59,801 nt of DNA from Cristatella mucedo (GCA_009760855.2 WPIO01000288.1:64001-123801); one strand, 5' to 3'; numbered from the stretch's first letter, positions 43,095 to 54,790 are shown. Notes: a model not told the origin generated them from the sequence alone. Numbers and translations are program-made.

Positions 43095-44815
43095 TCTGAA
43101 TCTGCCTCTCAACCGGCGCCACTATGTACCGCGTACGTGCGCGCGAGTACGCTACGCGTGTTTACTCTACATCCGTCCACGCATGCATCAGGCTCTCGGC
43201 AGTACCAGGGACGGCCACCGCTCGCAGGGCAACGAGAAACCGCGTTGCGTCAGCGACCCCCCCCCCTCCAGCCCAGCGTTAGGGCAGCAGCATGCTTAAG
43301 CAGTGGCAGAGAGCACCCAGCGGCAGCTGCTCGAAGGTGGACGATTTTTCTGATCCGCTCACGTACTACAGGGTACGGAAACGTGTAATCCACGTTGTTC
43401 AGTGCAATCATAAAACTCGTTTAAAATCAGAGCGAGCGCGGCAGCGGAAGAGCTAATAATCTCGGCATGCGTCATTTCTTTACACAAACTGCACGCACTA
43501 ACGCTGCTGAAGCGCCGAGAGCGCCGAGTCCGGCTCCTCCGGGAACGGGTAGCCGTCGCCGATATACTGGCTCGCGCCGACCTCGATGCGATCAAACTCG
43601 GATGCGTTCTTCCGCGTCACGCTCGTCCTCATTTGGCGGCCGACGCGCCGATGTCGCGGCCCTCGTCGCCTCGTTCTCGGTAGCCAGTCGGCGAACGCGG
43701 CAGCCGCATGCCCGCTGCTGCTCAGGCGGCTTGCCGTTAAAGGCAGCGGCCGTTCTGATCTGGACGGCCGTGAACGCGATTCTAGATCGTCTCCTTCGTT
43801 CGGCAAGCGTGCGAGAGTCGGGCGCGGGTCAGCGGCTCAGCCGGCACGGTCACGGTCGTCCGCTCAGCCGTTCAGCCCGCGCGCGTCTGCGTCCAATAAG
43901 CTTACGAGCTTAAGTTAACTGAAATTTCCATAGCGTACATGTCTAGTTGATTTTCGGGGGCTGCATCATACGCGGTATTGTACAGCTCTGCATTGTGCCG
44001 GTTCCCTACGTACGGAATAACAGTGGCCGCACGAGGCCTCTGCAGGCTGGTCGCTGTGGGGAGAGGAGGCTGGGCCGCCGGCGGCCGAGAGACATTTAAC
44101 CAGGACGGCGACAAACCGGCCTTCGAGAATGAGCACGATTCGGTCAGCCAGCAAACTGCCGCGTACGCCGTCGTCGTTGGCGTCGCAGCCGACAACGACA
44201 AGGAAGCTAGGCGACGCGACGGCTGCGGCAGCGGCCGGGGATTCTTGTTCGCACTCGCGCGTGCTCTAGCCGCCGTGCGACGCGCGGTCGGCGAGGCGAG
44301 TGCGCGGGCGCGTGCCGAGATTGCCGAATATTCGCCGACGGAACTGGCGCTCCGCGGGTGGCCGGAGGGGGCGGGTGGGCGGGGAGAGCTGCCCGGCGGC
44401 GAGAATCTTGATGGGCCTCGCGAGTCTTCCCTGATCAGGTCTTCCCTGAGCTGTGGGAAAGGAGAGAGAAAGGAAAAGATAAAAGAGAGAGTGGTTCGTC
44501 CACGCCGCTCGCGCGGTGCGTGAAGACAGAGAAACAACAGCCACGCAACGACGGCGCTGGCAACCTGACCGCTCACCAACGCGGACCGTCGCGAAGCGAC
44601 CAATTTTCCGATTGTAAAGGTCGATTAAAATTATAAGGCAACTGCGGTGGGTCTGGTCGACGATGCAGCACCGTCAAAACGAGCCGTCATTAGTTGTGTA
44701 GTCTCGACTGCGGTAGGTGGGGATGGACCAAATAGTGGATTCCCGCGCGCGACGAGGGCTTTGTCTGCGCCACTTCCCCCACCCAGCCGGAGAGCGATTG
44801 CAAAGCAATAACTGT
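43095..44815. other. GC-rich; long overlapping frames of doubtful reality
   Basis: Frames of 233 codons (43902-44603, minus, with a hydrophobic N terminus) and 181 codons (43978-44523, plus) overlap one another. Neither has a domain I know, and both fit the low stop density of this block. Confidence 0.35.
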
Positions 44816-44821
44816 AGTTCA

Positions 44822-44950
44822 TTTTCGCAGCGCCCCAAGAGAACTGAATCGCCATTCCGATGCTTCGCATGCCCCACTGGGCTCGACCCCACGTGACCTC
44901 GGTCGCATGCATGCAATGCATTTACCTCGACCTTGATCGAAGCGAGTGCC
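44822..44950 (-). mobile_element. SINE-2, degenerate
   Basis: The tail (AGCGCCCCAAGAGAACTGAA) is followed by GCTTCGCATGCCCCACTGGG, a B-box remnant (GGGCTCGACCCCACGTGACC as reverse complement) and a damaged head. Order is as in the 34.5-kb copy. Confidence 0.65.
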
Positions 44951-44954
44951 TTAG

Positions 44955-46030
44955 CCGCCTGGCCGAACTAGCACCGCTGGATGCAGCCGCTAGCGAACAG
45001 ACGGCGGACCCGGAGCCGCGGCTGAGATTTGCGATCGAGCTGCAGCGGCTGCCGCAACTGGGCGAGAAAGCTCGAGCGCTCGTGTGCGCGCGCGCCCAGC
45101 CAACTAGACAGCGGGCTTTTGCGGGTTTCTGTGTGGTGGCTGCGCGCAGGTCACTAGGTTCGCCAGAGCGCGCCGGCCGAAGCGCGTAGTAGTTGCTCTC
45201 CCCGGCGACGACGCGAGTCCGTCAGCGCGTTGGGCGACAACGGGCGAGACGGGACCGAGCACGGGGGGGGGCGGGGTCAAAAACGAAATGATGAAACGTC
45301 ACAAGGGCTAGAGCTCCATGCCTCGAGCCGACGAGCGATCGACGCTAAGTGGCCGAGACAGAGGCGAGTCGTGGCTGGCCTTGAATCATACGCTCGCTCG
45401 GCGTCGCGCGGCGCGCTCGGCATCGCAGGTGGGTGGCTGAGGAGCGGGCGATTTCGACAGGGCGGGCCTCGAAGGCATCGTGGCGCGGCGGCGCGACGTC
45501 AGCTCCCCGCCGGCGACTTCGCGGCGTCAGCCCCTACCAGCCCGAATGGGGAGCGCGTCGCCTCGCGTGGCTCGAGAAAGGCCGTCGACAGTTCAACGTC
45601 CCTTGGACGGTGCTCGGAGATGGCCGCTGCGGGCGGGGCTAGCGAGCGCCGTGCACTGGCGGCGTCTGAGTGCAAGCGCTGGGTTGCCTGCGAGTCCGGC
45701 CATTGAAAACGACGAGTCTCGAAATTGCCCACCTCTCGCGTCCCGCAATCGTCAGCATAATGGAAAACGCTACCGTTTGATACTAAAGGCTCTCTAAGGA
45801 AAGACGAGAGCGTGTCTCGCAGTCGGCCTCAGACGCGCGTCCCGTCAAAATTTCGCATACAAGCGAGAAATTAAATTGCCCATCGCCGCGCACGACTCAC
45901 TCAAAGAAGCATGGGGTCGTTTGCGCAGCCTTGCAAACGGCCGCGATTGAGTGACGTGCATTTAAGAAAGCCCTGGTTTGGCAACAGCAGCGGTGGTCAC
46001 AAGTACGCATATTTTAATCGCGAGGAGTGG
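44955..46030. other. GC-rich; no recognisable gene
   Basis: Frames on both strands are motif-free. A G9 run lies at 45263-45271. Confidence 0.35.
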
Positions 46031-46137
46031 CTCATAAATGCTGGACCCTGAACTGCTTATCGTGAAAAGGTCGCATTACCCCGACGAAGTCGCCGAGAAT
46101 CTTTGGCATTCGGAAGAGAAGGCGGCGGTGGACAGCC

Positions 46138-46162
46138 GCTGCAGCAGCAGCAGCAGCAGCGG
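46138..46162. repeat. CAG triplet run
   Basis: GCTGCAGCAGCAGCAGCAGC lies inside GC-rich sequence. It is short and in no recognised gene. Confidence 0.85.
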
Positions 46163-46269
46163 GTTACTGAGGACTCCTCTGCGATCGCCCGCTCGCCCTC
46201 CGAGGCAGCACAGCCGACCACTAGGCGTGCCGCGGCTGGACGGGCAGTCGCAGTTCAGGAAGCACGAGA

Positions 46270-46343
46270 GCGATTCGCGAAGGATAACAATAATAGTCAT
46301 AATGCACTTGATAGAGCACCCTCAGAGAACTCAATCTCTTTCT
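46270..46343 (-). mobile_element. LINE-A 3' tail, cut short
   Basis: TAACAATAATAGTCATAATG, then CACTTGATAGAGCACCCTCA and GAACTCAATCTCTTTCTGGG match the LINE-A end. The match stops after about 70 bp, where other copies continue AGGCGCTTTACATTTGCTGC. Confidence 0.75.
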
Positions 46344-46349
46344 GGGAGG

Positions 46350-47045
46350 ATGAGAGTTTATCGCCCTTGGTCTTAGCCGCACGAAGCCGGACGCAAAGCG
46401 TGACTCGTTTTGACTTTTAAGCGGCTCGCGGTCGTCCCCCCCCCCTAATCTAGCGAGCCGGCGGTGCGTCGCAGCCCGTGCGTATGACTGAGAATTAGCA
46501 TTCGAGCCCCCCCCCCCCCAGGGGCTTGCGTACGTAATGGCGCCCGCGTATCGAGATGGGCTGACGGATGCGAGTGCGGAATCCGACATCCGGCATCCGA
46601 CGCCCTCTCGGCCGAGAGCGCGTTGAGGCGAGGCGAAAAGCCATCGGATGAGCCCCGTGGGCCTCGGAACGTCAAAATGTGCGGAGCTCAAAAAAAGCGT
46701 GAGGCACGTGCCGAGGCACGCGGCTCGCAACGTTCGAAAAGTCGGCGCTGGGAGCTGGCGTCCGAACCGTGGCCACCGCAACGACGCTGCCCGAGGGCCT
46801 CTCCGGGTTCCGTAGCTACCAAAGACATATGCCGACGTCCGACAGACACGTCCGCTAATTCTGAAGGGTAGATTCGTCCAAACGGTGGACGTGAAACTTG
46901 CGTTCAACGATCGGTCGCAGAGGAGAGAAGAACGGCCTGCTCTGAGACGCTCGGCTCCTCGCCGCCTATATATAAATAAATAAACAAATTTACATACGAG
47001 CAGCTCACACTGCCTCTGGTCTCGCTTCGCCGAGTTATAGCAGTT
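46350..47045. other. GC-rich; poly-C runs, no recognisable gene
   Basis: C runs lie at 46436-46445 and 46507-46519. TATATAAATAAATAAA at about 46970 is probably a retrotransposon-type A-rich remnant rather than a promoter. Confidence 0.35.
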
Positions 47046-47047
47046 CC

Positions 47048-47172
47048 ATCACGGAAGACGACGCTGCGCCATCTTGCCGCTTGACGGAGGTGCGCCGTCT
47101 TGCTAAGTGACGTGACGCAAGTGCGCCATCCTGCGGCGCGACGGACTTTCTCGCTCCAATTAGCAAGAGATA
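47048..47172 (+). repeat. Dispersed repeat shared with 4697-4812
   Basis: ACGGAAGACGACGCTGCGCC, ATCTTGCCG, further CATCCTGC-type motifs and GACTTTCTCGCTCCAATTAG follow the order of the 4.7-kb copy. Here it is more CpG-rich. Confidence 0.55.
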
Positions 47173-47414
47173 TGTGCAGCAGCGTTCACCAACCCCGCCC
47201 GCAGCAGCCGCGCTCTATCGGCCGTGGGCTAGCCAGCGGTCCAACCTAAGCGTCCCGAAGCAGAGGGTGGTCATCCTCGGTGGGCTGCGGTACGAAATAG
47301 TACGCCCACAGACCGCTTTTTGCCCCAAAAAGCTGAGGCGCGCGCACACGTGTGCCACTGGGATCGGTAGGAACCGCTCTCGTCGAGCCTCGGCTCCGAG
47401 TCGAGCAGCCTGTT

Positions 47415-47570
47415 CGCGCTAAGAGAACATAATCTCCATCTCTCAACTCAGGCGCTTCAGGCACTGCGCGGGGGGGGGGCTCGAGCCCACGACCTCGGGT
47501 CACCGAATACGTTCACCTCTCGACCTCAGTCGCTAAAAGCGAACGCCTCAACCGCTGGGCCTCAACCTGC
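47415..47570 (-). mobile_element. SINE-2 with a G-run
   Basis: The tail (CGCTAAGAGAACATAATCTC, CAGGCGCTTCAGGCACTGCG) leads to G10 (47470-47479) and the B box (GGGCTCGAGCCC as a palindrome, about 47479-47490). The head ends GCCTCAACCGCTGGGCCTCA, giving A box TGAGGCCCAGCGG as reverse complement. It is one of the better preserved heads. Confidence 0.8.
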
Positions 47571-47670
47571 GCGTCGTCTAGCCTCGCGGGACGATGCACG
47601 AATGCCACGCCTCGGCCGCAGCGGGGCGGCCGCTAGCGCCGAGAAAGTGGGAAGCCTCGGAAGAGGTTGC

Positions 47671-47700
47671 GAGATCGCGCGAGATCGCGCGAGATCGCGC
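47671..47700. repeat. Tandem GAGATCGCGC, three units
   Basis: Three exact 10-bp units lie in GC-rich sequence. Confidence 0.95.
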
Positions 47701-47704
47701 GCGC

Positions 47705-49020
47705 CCGCTCGCCGCTCAGCAATCGGCCTCGAAGGTCCGGCTCGTGCGCCATCGGCAGCGGCCTGTCGCGAAGCGCGGCGGCGGCGGCCTCCTTAAGCGA
47801 GCCATCTCTCTTTCGCTGGTTCCACACGTTTCGCATCTTCGTACGGAAGATGCCGAGCGCGCGACGGGCGCTCCGCTCCCTGCCCGCTGTTCTATTTGGG
47901 CGAACGCCGGAACGGCGGCAGCGGCTTCGCTCGGCGCCCAACTAGCGACTTCCGCCCGGCTGCTGTCGGTAGAAAAGCGCCCCCTCTGCGAGCGGGGCGA
48001 CGGCTTGCGAAACGCGGACGCGGCGCTGCCAGCCGGTGGCCGAGCTCGCCCGGCGGAGCGGCTCAACTACCAGGGGCTCCGCCTCAGGCGGCGATAAATA
48101 CCGAGCGCCGTCGGTCAGAGAGCGCGGTCCGAGCTCCTTCGCCGTGGGCAGCTGCGGCGGCTGCGGCCTGGGCGCCAAGTCGCGCCGGGTTCGCGCCGGC
48201 TGGAACTCGTCTCGTCAGAGCGCGCGCGCCGCCTGGAGCGGGGGAGGGCGACTTGCGGAGCGCAGAGGCTGGCTTCGTCCCGGGCCGCTCGGGGTGGGGG
48301 AGGGCACTGCGAAGCAGCCGTCGACGGCTCACAGCTCGGGGAGGGGGGAGAAGAGAGCTGCTGGGAGGGCGAGAGACGAAGCCCCTCTTCTTCTTTGAGC
48401 GCGCGCGCGACAGACGCGAGCGGCTAGTGCGGCCACATCCGGCGGCGTTCGCAGAACCGTAGAAGACGCAGCGAGCGCCCAGCGAGCGCGCAGTCGTCGA
48501 GTGTAACGTTCATCGATGCACCACTCCTAGACTGCTAGAGTTCTGCGGGCGCGTTCGCGCCGAACGCTTTGGGCCAAGCGAACGTGGGTGGGTGCACCGA
48601 TGGACCTTGCTTGTTTGTGCCCGCTCGATGCAGCCTGCGTTCCGGGCGTGTGCAGGGCACCCTCCTGGCTCCGCGACGAGCGAGGAGCGACGACGTCCTG
48701 CGACCTATCGACATTCGGCAGCTGGAGACATAGCTGCGCGGTCGGCGGCTGCGTCGCGCCGATTGACTAACTGGTGCTCTCGCTGTTGTTGTCGATCGTT
48801 GATGGAATGTCCGAGAGCGAGAGCTGCGCGGCTTCCGACCCACGCGATCCACTCTGACGCGCCCTCTTCCCGCTCTCGCTCCTTCTTCTCGACATCGGGG
48901 CCTCTCAGCGATGGGGTTCGGCGTTCGCACCACCCGCCGATCCGCTGATCCGTATCGTGCATTCGAATCGCTCAGTGAGGACAGTTCATAATTTGCCCAC
49001 ACTTAATTGACAGCACGGCC
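47705..49020. other. GC-rich; overlapping open frames only
   Basis: Frames up to 188 codons occur on both strands across the same DNA, all Arg/Ala/Gly/Ser-rich with no motif. I do not call genes. Confidence 0.4.
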
Positions 49021-49024
49021 AGCG

Positions 49025-49445
49025 GCGGCGGCGGTGAACGTAAAGAACGCTCTTCAGCCATATGAAATTAAAGTAATGTATCTCCGTTGATGACGACGCC
49101 GCAGAGCCGCAATAAGTAAGTCAATGTTGCCCAGCAGAGTTTGCGGAGTAGCGCACTCAAAGTCTAAGCTGCTTTCGGTGGTGCGCACAATGAGACCGTT
49201 AACTCAGCTCGCTTCTACTTTACTTTGTTCCTCTTGCCTGAGGCTCCTGGCCAAAGCGACGATCCTTCTCGCTCGCCGCCCAGCGGTCTCGTCCAGCCGC
49301 ACAGCGGCTGCGCCGCCGTGCGATCGCCCTGCTAGTCACAATCCGTCCCCCCCCCCTGGGCGCATTCCTGCCACGGGCCCTCATTTCCGCCGCCGCAGCA
49401 GCGCTTCGCCTCGCGGCCGAAGATCGCAGCAGAGATCGAGTTGCG
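49025..49445. repeat. Long diverged repeat, copy 1 (with 56500-56960)
   Basis: It starts with SINE-1 body-like sequence (GGCGGTGAACGTAAAG), then ATGTATCTCCGT and GCCGCAATAAGTAAG. AGCGCACTCAAAGTCTAAGC (similar to the LINE-B 3' end on the minus strand) follows, then GCTTCTACTTTACTTTGTTC and CCGCCGCAGCAGCGCTTCGC. The same order occurs at 56500-56960, so this is a composite repeat of about 400 bp. Confidence 0.75.
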
Positions 49446-49449
49446 AGAC

Positions 49450-50195
49450 GCCCGGTGCGATCGCGGGCTGTGAGGAGGACGTCGTGTCGTCGTCCGGCCA
49501 GTAGAGAGTTCCCGGTCGTAAAGCGGACCCACTTCGGCGGCCGGGCTTAGCTCCTTTAGAATTCTGCGTCGCCCGACTGCGATCGCGTTCTAGATAGCCG
49601 AATAATTTTGAGCAGTCGCGAAACTCCGACGAGAGGCTCGCGTCTGAGATGACGCGTCGCCTCGATCGCGCGAATGAAGGACGCTGCCTGCCGGATACGA
49701 TGCAGGCGACTAGGCGACCTCCTTAGCGTTAGCCTTAGCGACAACGACTCGCGCATTCTTGACCTCCAGCGATGCGACCGGGCAGCGCGTGCTTGCCGCG
49801 ACTCGCCCAAGCCTTTCCTACACTGAGACCAACCGAGGCTGACTGAGCGCGAGGTAGCGGCCTGCAGCGGCTTGAAAGCGGAATGCCGTGGCAGTCGCGA
49901 GCTGCCGACGGCGTGAGGATCTTGGCCGGAACCTCGCAGCCGCAGCTTACGCTTCGCTAGAGTTCCGCTAGAACCTTTTTCTTCGCGTCGACGTCTTCTT
50001 CGGACTGCCGCCATCCCATCGTTCATGCTCTGCGCCGAGCGACCTGCTGAGCGACGAGCCCAAATCTCGCACCGGCAGATGCGCGCCGCCGCCCAAGAGT
50101 CGAGCTTCGCCTGTCGTAGTCTAGTCACCGTTCACTCACCGGGCTCGGATCTTCGTTCCCGAGTCGTCCACGTCAACGCGTAGCTGCCGCAAGGG
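49450..50195. other. GC-rich; no recognisable gene
   Basis: A 190-codon minus-strand frame (49556-50128) is Arg/Ser/Ala-rich without known motifs. Confidence 0.35.
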
Positions 50196-50199
50196 GTCG

Positions 50200-50300
50200 G
50201 CGAGCTCTGCAGCGGCGGCGGCGACGACGGTAGCCACGGCGGCAGATGTGACTGTAACAGCTGCTGCAGCGGCGACGCTGGCAGCGTCAGCGGCAGGGCT
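50200..50300. repeat. Degenerate GCN/GAC triplet tract
   Basis: Period-3 sequence (GCAGCGGCGGCGGCGACGAC and similar) lies immediately next to a SINE-2 tail, as at 26.2 kb next to a LINE-A tail. Confidence 0.75.
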
Positions 50301-50321
50301 ACGAATATAAGAAAATATCAC

Positions 50322-50450
50322 TAATTTGTATAGCGCCCTAAAAGAACTTGATATCTATCTATCTAGGGGCTTCACGTATGCCGCGGGGCTCGAGCGCACC
50401 CCGCTCGGTCAGCGAATGCCTGCACTTTGACCCCTGTGCTAAAGCCTGTA
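50322..50450 (-). mobile_element. SINE-2
   Basis: The tail (TTGTATAGCGCCCTAAAAGA, CTATCTAGGGGCTTCACGTA) leads to GGGGCTCGAGCGCACCCC (B-box palindrome region) and a head remnant ending about 50450. It is similar in layout to the 47.4-kb copy. Confidence 0.75.
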
Positions 50451-50454
50451 GCGC

Positions 50455-51035
50455 CGGCAGCTGTGGCGGCGGCTGCTGCCGGGCTCCGTCAAGCCGAGCA
50501 GCTAGGAAGACGCAGCGGGCATAGGAGGTCCGTTGTACCCCACCACCCCCGTCCTAGCCGGCTGGGACCGACACGATTGGGCATGTCGGGCGCCTATACC
50601 GACCGATACGCCCTAATTATGCCGACGAACGTGGCGAGAGCTCTCGGTAATGAACCTCTTATACACTTTCATGTAGGAATCGTATCGCGAGGCGGCGCAC
50701 GAAAAAGGTGCTCGTTGACAGTTAAATTCACCGCACGGGACAGACGGCCGTCGAGGGCCATTTTAGATTCCCTAGCAAAAGCAATCTTCTCACGGTCTAT
50801 CTGGGCGAGGAACAAGTAGGAAGAAATCCGCATTCAGGAGAGCGCATCATGTATGCTCCCCCTCAAGAATGAGGACCGCAGCAGGAAACAAGCGGGACGG
50901 TAGCGAGAGCGACCGCGTAAACGTGGCTGAACTGAACAAATCGCTGTGAAATCCACGCCGACGACGCGTAAATCTACGCACTTCTCGTCCAAGTGGGCAT
51001 AAAATGACTTGAACGCGAACTCTGGCTATTCTTGC
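50455..51035. other. GC-rich to mixed; no recognisable gene
   Basis: A 130-codon plus-strand frame at 50427-50819 spans SINE-2 sequence and unassigned DNA. Confidence 0.35.
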
Positions 51036-51039
51036 TTTC

Positions 51040-51051
51040 CCCCTCTCTCCT

Positions 51052-51096
<45 letters not shown>

Positions 51097-51150
51097 CTCT
51101 ATATCTCTCTCTATCTCTCTCCTCTCTCTACCCCTGGCCCTCTACATCTC
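51040..51150. repeat. CT microsatellite, left block
   Basis: TCTCTC runs with CCTCTC and TATCTC interruptions. A similar CT tract continues at 51690 on the far side of a LINE-B copy. Confidence 0.95.
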
Positions 51151-51197
51151 CACGTCCACCTTCCACTCTCTCCCCCTATCCTCGGTTCTTTTTCGTC

Positions 51198-51668
51198 TTA
51201 AGCTGACTCACAAGGCCCGCCACGGCCTGGCTCTTTCGTACCTAACTGAACCGCTGAACCAGTTTCAGCCTCCTCGTGCGCTCACGTCCTGTGAGGGCAA
51301 TAAATCACCGGTTCCATTCCTCCGCTTAAAGACAGTTGGCGACAGAAGCTTTAGCTCTGCAGGTCCTAGACTGTGGAATTCGCTTCCACAATTCTCATGC
51401 AACGACAACAACTCCCCTGCTGCAGACTATGGCTCATCTTTTACAGAGGTCGTGAGCTGCTACTTCCACGCTACTCACATCCTCAACTGCTCCCCTAATT
51501 CTGCTACGCTTGACACTTTCTCTTTGTTGCGTGAGATGAAGTCTGTCGGCTACCGAATGCGTACCTAAAGCCGCTTAGGCTGTGAGTGGGCTATACAATA
51601 CTCTAGTGCGTAACACCCACATGGTCTTCATGGCTTTGTGGAGTTATAAGCGGAGATAAATTACATTA
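51198..51668 (+). mobile_element. LINE-B inserted in a CT tract
   Basis: An open frame (within 51032-51568) reads 'LTHKARHGLALSYLTEPLNQ', then 'FLRLKTVGDRSFSSAGPRLW' and 'NSLPQFSC', then the family's 'AADYGSSFTEVVSCYFHATH'. The 3' end reads GGCTTTGTGGAGTTATAAGC and ends near AAATTACATTAGATCT. This is the cleanest LINE-B 3' copy in the window and shows the canonical GDRSFS...RLWNSLP box without a stop. The flanks on both sides are CT microsatellite. Confidence 0.92.
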
Positions 51669-51689
51669 GATCTCGCTTCCACTGCCCTA

Positions 51690-51800
51690 GAATTTCTCTC
51701 TCTCTCTCCTTCTCTCTATCTCTCTCTCCCTCTCTCTCTCCCTCTCTCTCTCCCTCTTTCTCTCTTCCTTCTTCTCCCCCCTCTCTCCCTCTCTCTCTCC

Positions 51801-51871
<71 letters not shown>

Positions 51872-51877
51872 CGTCTT

Positions 51878-51925
<48 letters not shown>

Positions 51926-52112
51926 CTCCCCTTCTCTCTCTCTCTCTCTCCGTCTTTCTCTCTCCTCTCTCTCTCTCTCTCTCTATCTGTCTCTCCTCTC
52001 TCTCTCCGTCTTTCTCTCTCTCCCTCTCTCTCTCTCCCCTCTCTCTCTCTCTCCATCTCTCTCTTTTTCTTTGTCTCCGTCTCTTTTTCTTTCTCTTTCT
52101 CTCACTCTCTCT
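51690..52112. repeat. CT microsatellite, right block, about 420 bp
   Basis: Long interrupted TCTC repeats with TCCCTC, TCCGTC, TATCTG and TTTCTC variants. Acidic/basic repeat frames on the minus strand ('EREREREK') are artefacts. Confidence 0.97.
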
Positions 52113-52114
52113 CA

Positions 52115-54230
52115 CGAAGGAACTCGTCCGTCATTGCTGAGAGGGCAGGCTGTTGGCGTGGGCTGGGTCGGGAGTCTGCAGCCACGAAACGCAGTCAGCG
52201 TCTTTACGGTCGCGCGATCTTCACTAGTTCGGGCAGCGGCACAACGCGCGCAACATGCTGACACCCGAAGCTCGAACTACACCAGCGATAGCGGCACACG
52301 CAGTGCTCGACGTTCTGAGCGCAACGCTAGTAACGACGCTGAAGTAGGATTGCACAACGATAGCCTTTTTTATACCACCGAAGCGACTGGGTAACTACCA
52401 GCCGACTCACTGGCGTGTGCACAGCAGATCGCGCTCAGATCTAGGACTCCACGACCGGCACACCGCTGCGCCAAGAGAGCAACTGCTGTCAGACACAGTT
52501 TTTACATAGTAATCAGTTCATAAGTCCGACTGTAATCATGTAATTCGTAACCATCCATTGCGCAGCTGGTTCTACTGAAGCGGTCAACTCATTGTTCGTA
52601 ATGCAGGCTCAGCTGTCAGGCTCGTCGTATAATCGCGGGGCATTGCAGCGTCAGCCACCGCGACCGACGCGACGGCGCGGTATTCGAGCCAAGGTCGGCT
52701 GAGCGATTGCTTAGAGCCCTCGTAGCTCCGCGAGTCGTGAGACCGAGAGCGAGGTTGCTATGCCGTCGTCCTCTTTGCCGCTCGCTCGCTCACTCGCTCG
52801 CTGTGGCCATGCTCGACGAAGCCGGGTATGGCGGTCGTGCTCGCTCGATCAATAATCGAGTCGCGCTCGAGGCGCGTTAGTCTCAAAGGGCTGCGATGAC
52901 ACTCAGAACTTTGCTCCCTGCAGGCGGGACCTCGTCGGAGAATGCCGACGGAACTCGAGAAGCGAATTCGCGGCAGGTGGGAGCTTTCGGGGCGCTCTTA
53001 GCATCGTTGCAAACGAGGTGTGCGTCACCTGCGTCGGGGTAGAAGTGGCACGCGTGCACTTGCAGGGCTGGTAGAGATGTTAGTCCTAGCCGCCGCGAGA
53101 AGGACGCAGGGAAGCCTCAACCTCGCAGCACGGCTAGCGACTTGTACGTGCAGCGCCAATACAAACAGGTTCGACAGTAGCTAGAACGCGGCGGCGATGA
53201 AAAAGCTCTTATACTTTAGCATATTAAGTTAATGTAGCGATCTATCCATCTACTATATCTAATATCTGTCAAGTCAGTGCTCGTAAGTCCGTTCCTCAGC
53301 TACGGAGGGTTACTGGCGTTCACCAGCAGCCACGACGCACACCCGACGGCACCGCGGCCCTACAGCCCAAGTCATCTCAAACGCCAAGGGTGACTCCGGA
53401 ATCGTAACCGCTTGCCAATGTCACCGCGTCGGCTGCCAAGTGCCCTCGACCAAGCATTATCGCACACTCGGCCCCGCATGCGATGGCCCAGCACGCGACG
53501 GCGACGCAGCGTCAGCTCAGGACGAGCGAGCGATGCCGGAAGCATGCGAGTCTGTCGCGTCCGGCTCGGGCCGCTTCCGGTAGTCCGCGACTCTGTGCCA
53601 ATTGCGGGCGTCTGCTGCGCGGCCCCCGCTCTCTCGCCCCTACGCTGCGCCAGCGGGCCGGCGGCTTGGCCGCGGCGGATGCTAGCGACTCGTACGTCGT
53701 GCCCCGGACGCGCAAGAAAAGTGGCGGGCGGGGGGGCGGGGTCGCGCAGATCGAGCGCCTGCTGCGCACGCCGCTCCGTCCGCTGCTGCTGCTGCAGCGC
53801 CGTCGACGACTGCCGATCGCGCGGCGTCACGGCCGCTTAGCCGACGAACGACTCGAGCTCTGTGCCGTCGCGGCTCGAGCGCGAGCGCGCGCTCCGCTCG
53901 AGCAGGTTCGACAGGCTGGAGCGCGAGCTCCAGCGCCGCGGCAGGCGTTTGCGCTGCACCGCGCACCGCATCCGCGGTCGCGTTCGCTCCGGCGGCTTGC
54001 CCCGCCGCGGCGTCCTTCTATCGGGGCACCGCGAAGTGCGAGTGCGCCCGAAAGCGAGGCCGCTAGATAGAGAGCGGTGAGCGCTGGCGGCGCCGCCGCT
54101 GCGCCGGTCGCGGGACCGCGGGAACGCGAGCGGTTTCGGGCGGAGCGGCTGACCGTCCACATCCACTAGAGGCCATGCTGGCTTGCTGGCTGCCTGCAGT
54201 AAGCGAGCCCTCTCGGCTGGCGAGCCGCTG
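52115..54230. other. GC-rich; overlapping frames, no recognisable gene
   Basis: Between 53.37 and 54.17 kb several frames of 85-195 codons overlap on both strands. They are Arg/Ala-rich with no domain signature. A relatively AT-rich pocket lies at 53200-53290. Confidence 0.4.
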
Positions 54231-54234
54231 CGGC

Positions 54235-54320
54235 GTACGAGATTCGAATCCAGGGACCAGGGTCGGCGCCCATGCTCGCCCGGGGCGGAGCGGTCGAACC
54301 GCTATCGGCTAGGCGGGCGG
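54235..54320 (-). mobile_element. Possible SINE head remnant
   Basis: The reverse complement has a B-box-like GGATTCGAATCTC (54238-54250) and upstream GATAGCGGTTCGACC-like sequence. This could be the head of a SINE-2 or a tRNA pseudogene. No body is visible. Confidence 0.3.
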
Positions 54321-54549
54321 GGGGGGGGAATTATTCCGCGCGCCGGCCGTTCGGAGCGGTCTGCTCAGAGAGTCGCAGCGAGCGGCGGCGCGCGCGCCGG
54401 GTGCACGACGTCTCGCCGAAGCTCGGGAGTGCCGCACCTCGAGTGTGCGAGACTGACGAGCCTGCAGTCGTTCGGCCCCCGGTGAGGGGTGGCCTGGGGG
54501 GGGGGAGGCAGCGCTCCCTGAGCTCTGATTTCACTTCCGGACGGCAAGC

Positions 54550-54790
54550 ATTCTTAATAATATAATATTAATAATAGATTTGGATAGCGCCCTCGGAGGA
54601 CTTTATCGCTTTCTAGGCACTTTACATTTGCTGCAAAGGATGCGTGGTCGAATGGCTAGTGGTAGTATGCTCAATGACAACAAGTATACCAAAGAGTTGA
54701 TATGCACGGGGCCAGCATGCTAGTATGGTTAGTGGCAGCATGCGCAGTGTCGGCATGCATAAGCAAACAAAGGGCGAATCACATCGATCT
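54550..54790 (-). mobile_element. LINE-A 3' end, part 1 of a split copy
   Basis: The tail (AATAATAGATTTGGATAGCG) is followed by CTTTCTAGGCACTTTACATT, GCTGCAAAGG and the untranslated region with GCATGC motifs (ATGGTTAGTGGCAGCATGCG). The match ends at GGGCGAATCACA (about 54783), where an unrelated GC-rich segment begins. Confidence 0.8.

Noticed and set aside
43902-44603. 233-codon minus-strand frame with a signal-peptide-like N terminus
   Set aside because: It overlaps a 181-codon plus-strand frame. The hydrophobic start is short, and no motif or splice context supports it.
46965-46985. TATA-box promoter (TATATAAATAAATAAA) inside CpG-rich DNA
   Set aside because: It resembles the A/T-rich tail of a retrotransposon remnant, and no gene follows that I can support.
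40577-50819. Many open frames of 80-190 codons on both strands as possible genes
   Set aside because: They overlap each other on opposite strands, are Arg/Ala/Ser/Gly-rich, show no domain motif, and are expected where GC content makes stop codons rare.
51661-52115. Glu/Arg-repeat proteins on the minus strand
   Set aside because: Direct translation of a CT microsatellite.
53372-54166. Cluster of frames up to 195 codons
   Set aside because: Four or more frames are open at once on both strands over the same GC-rich DNA, with no recognisable signature.
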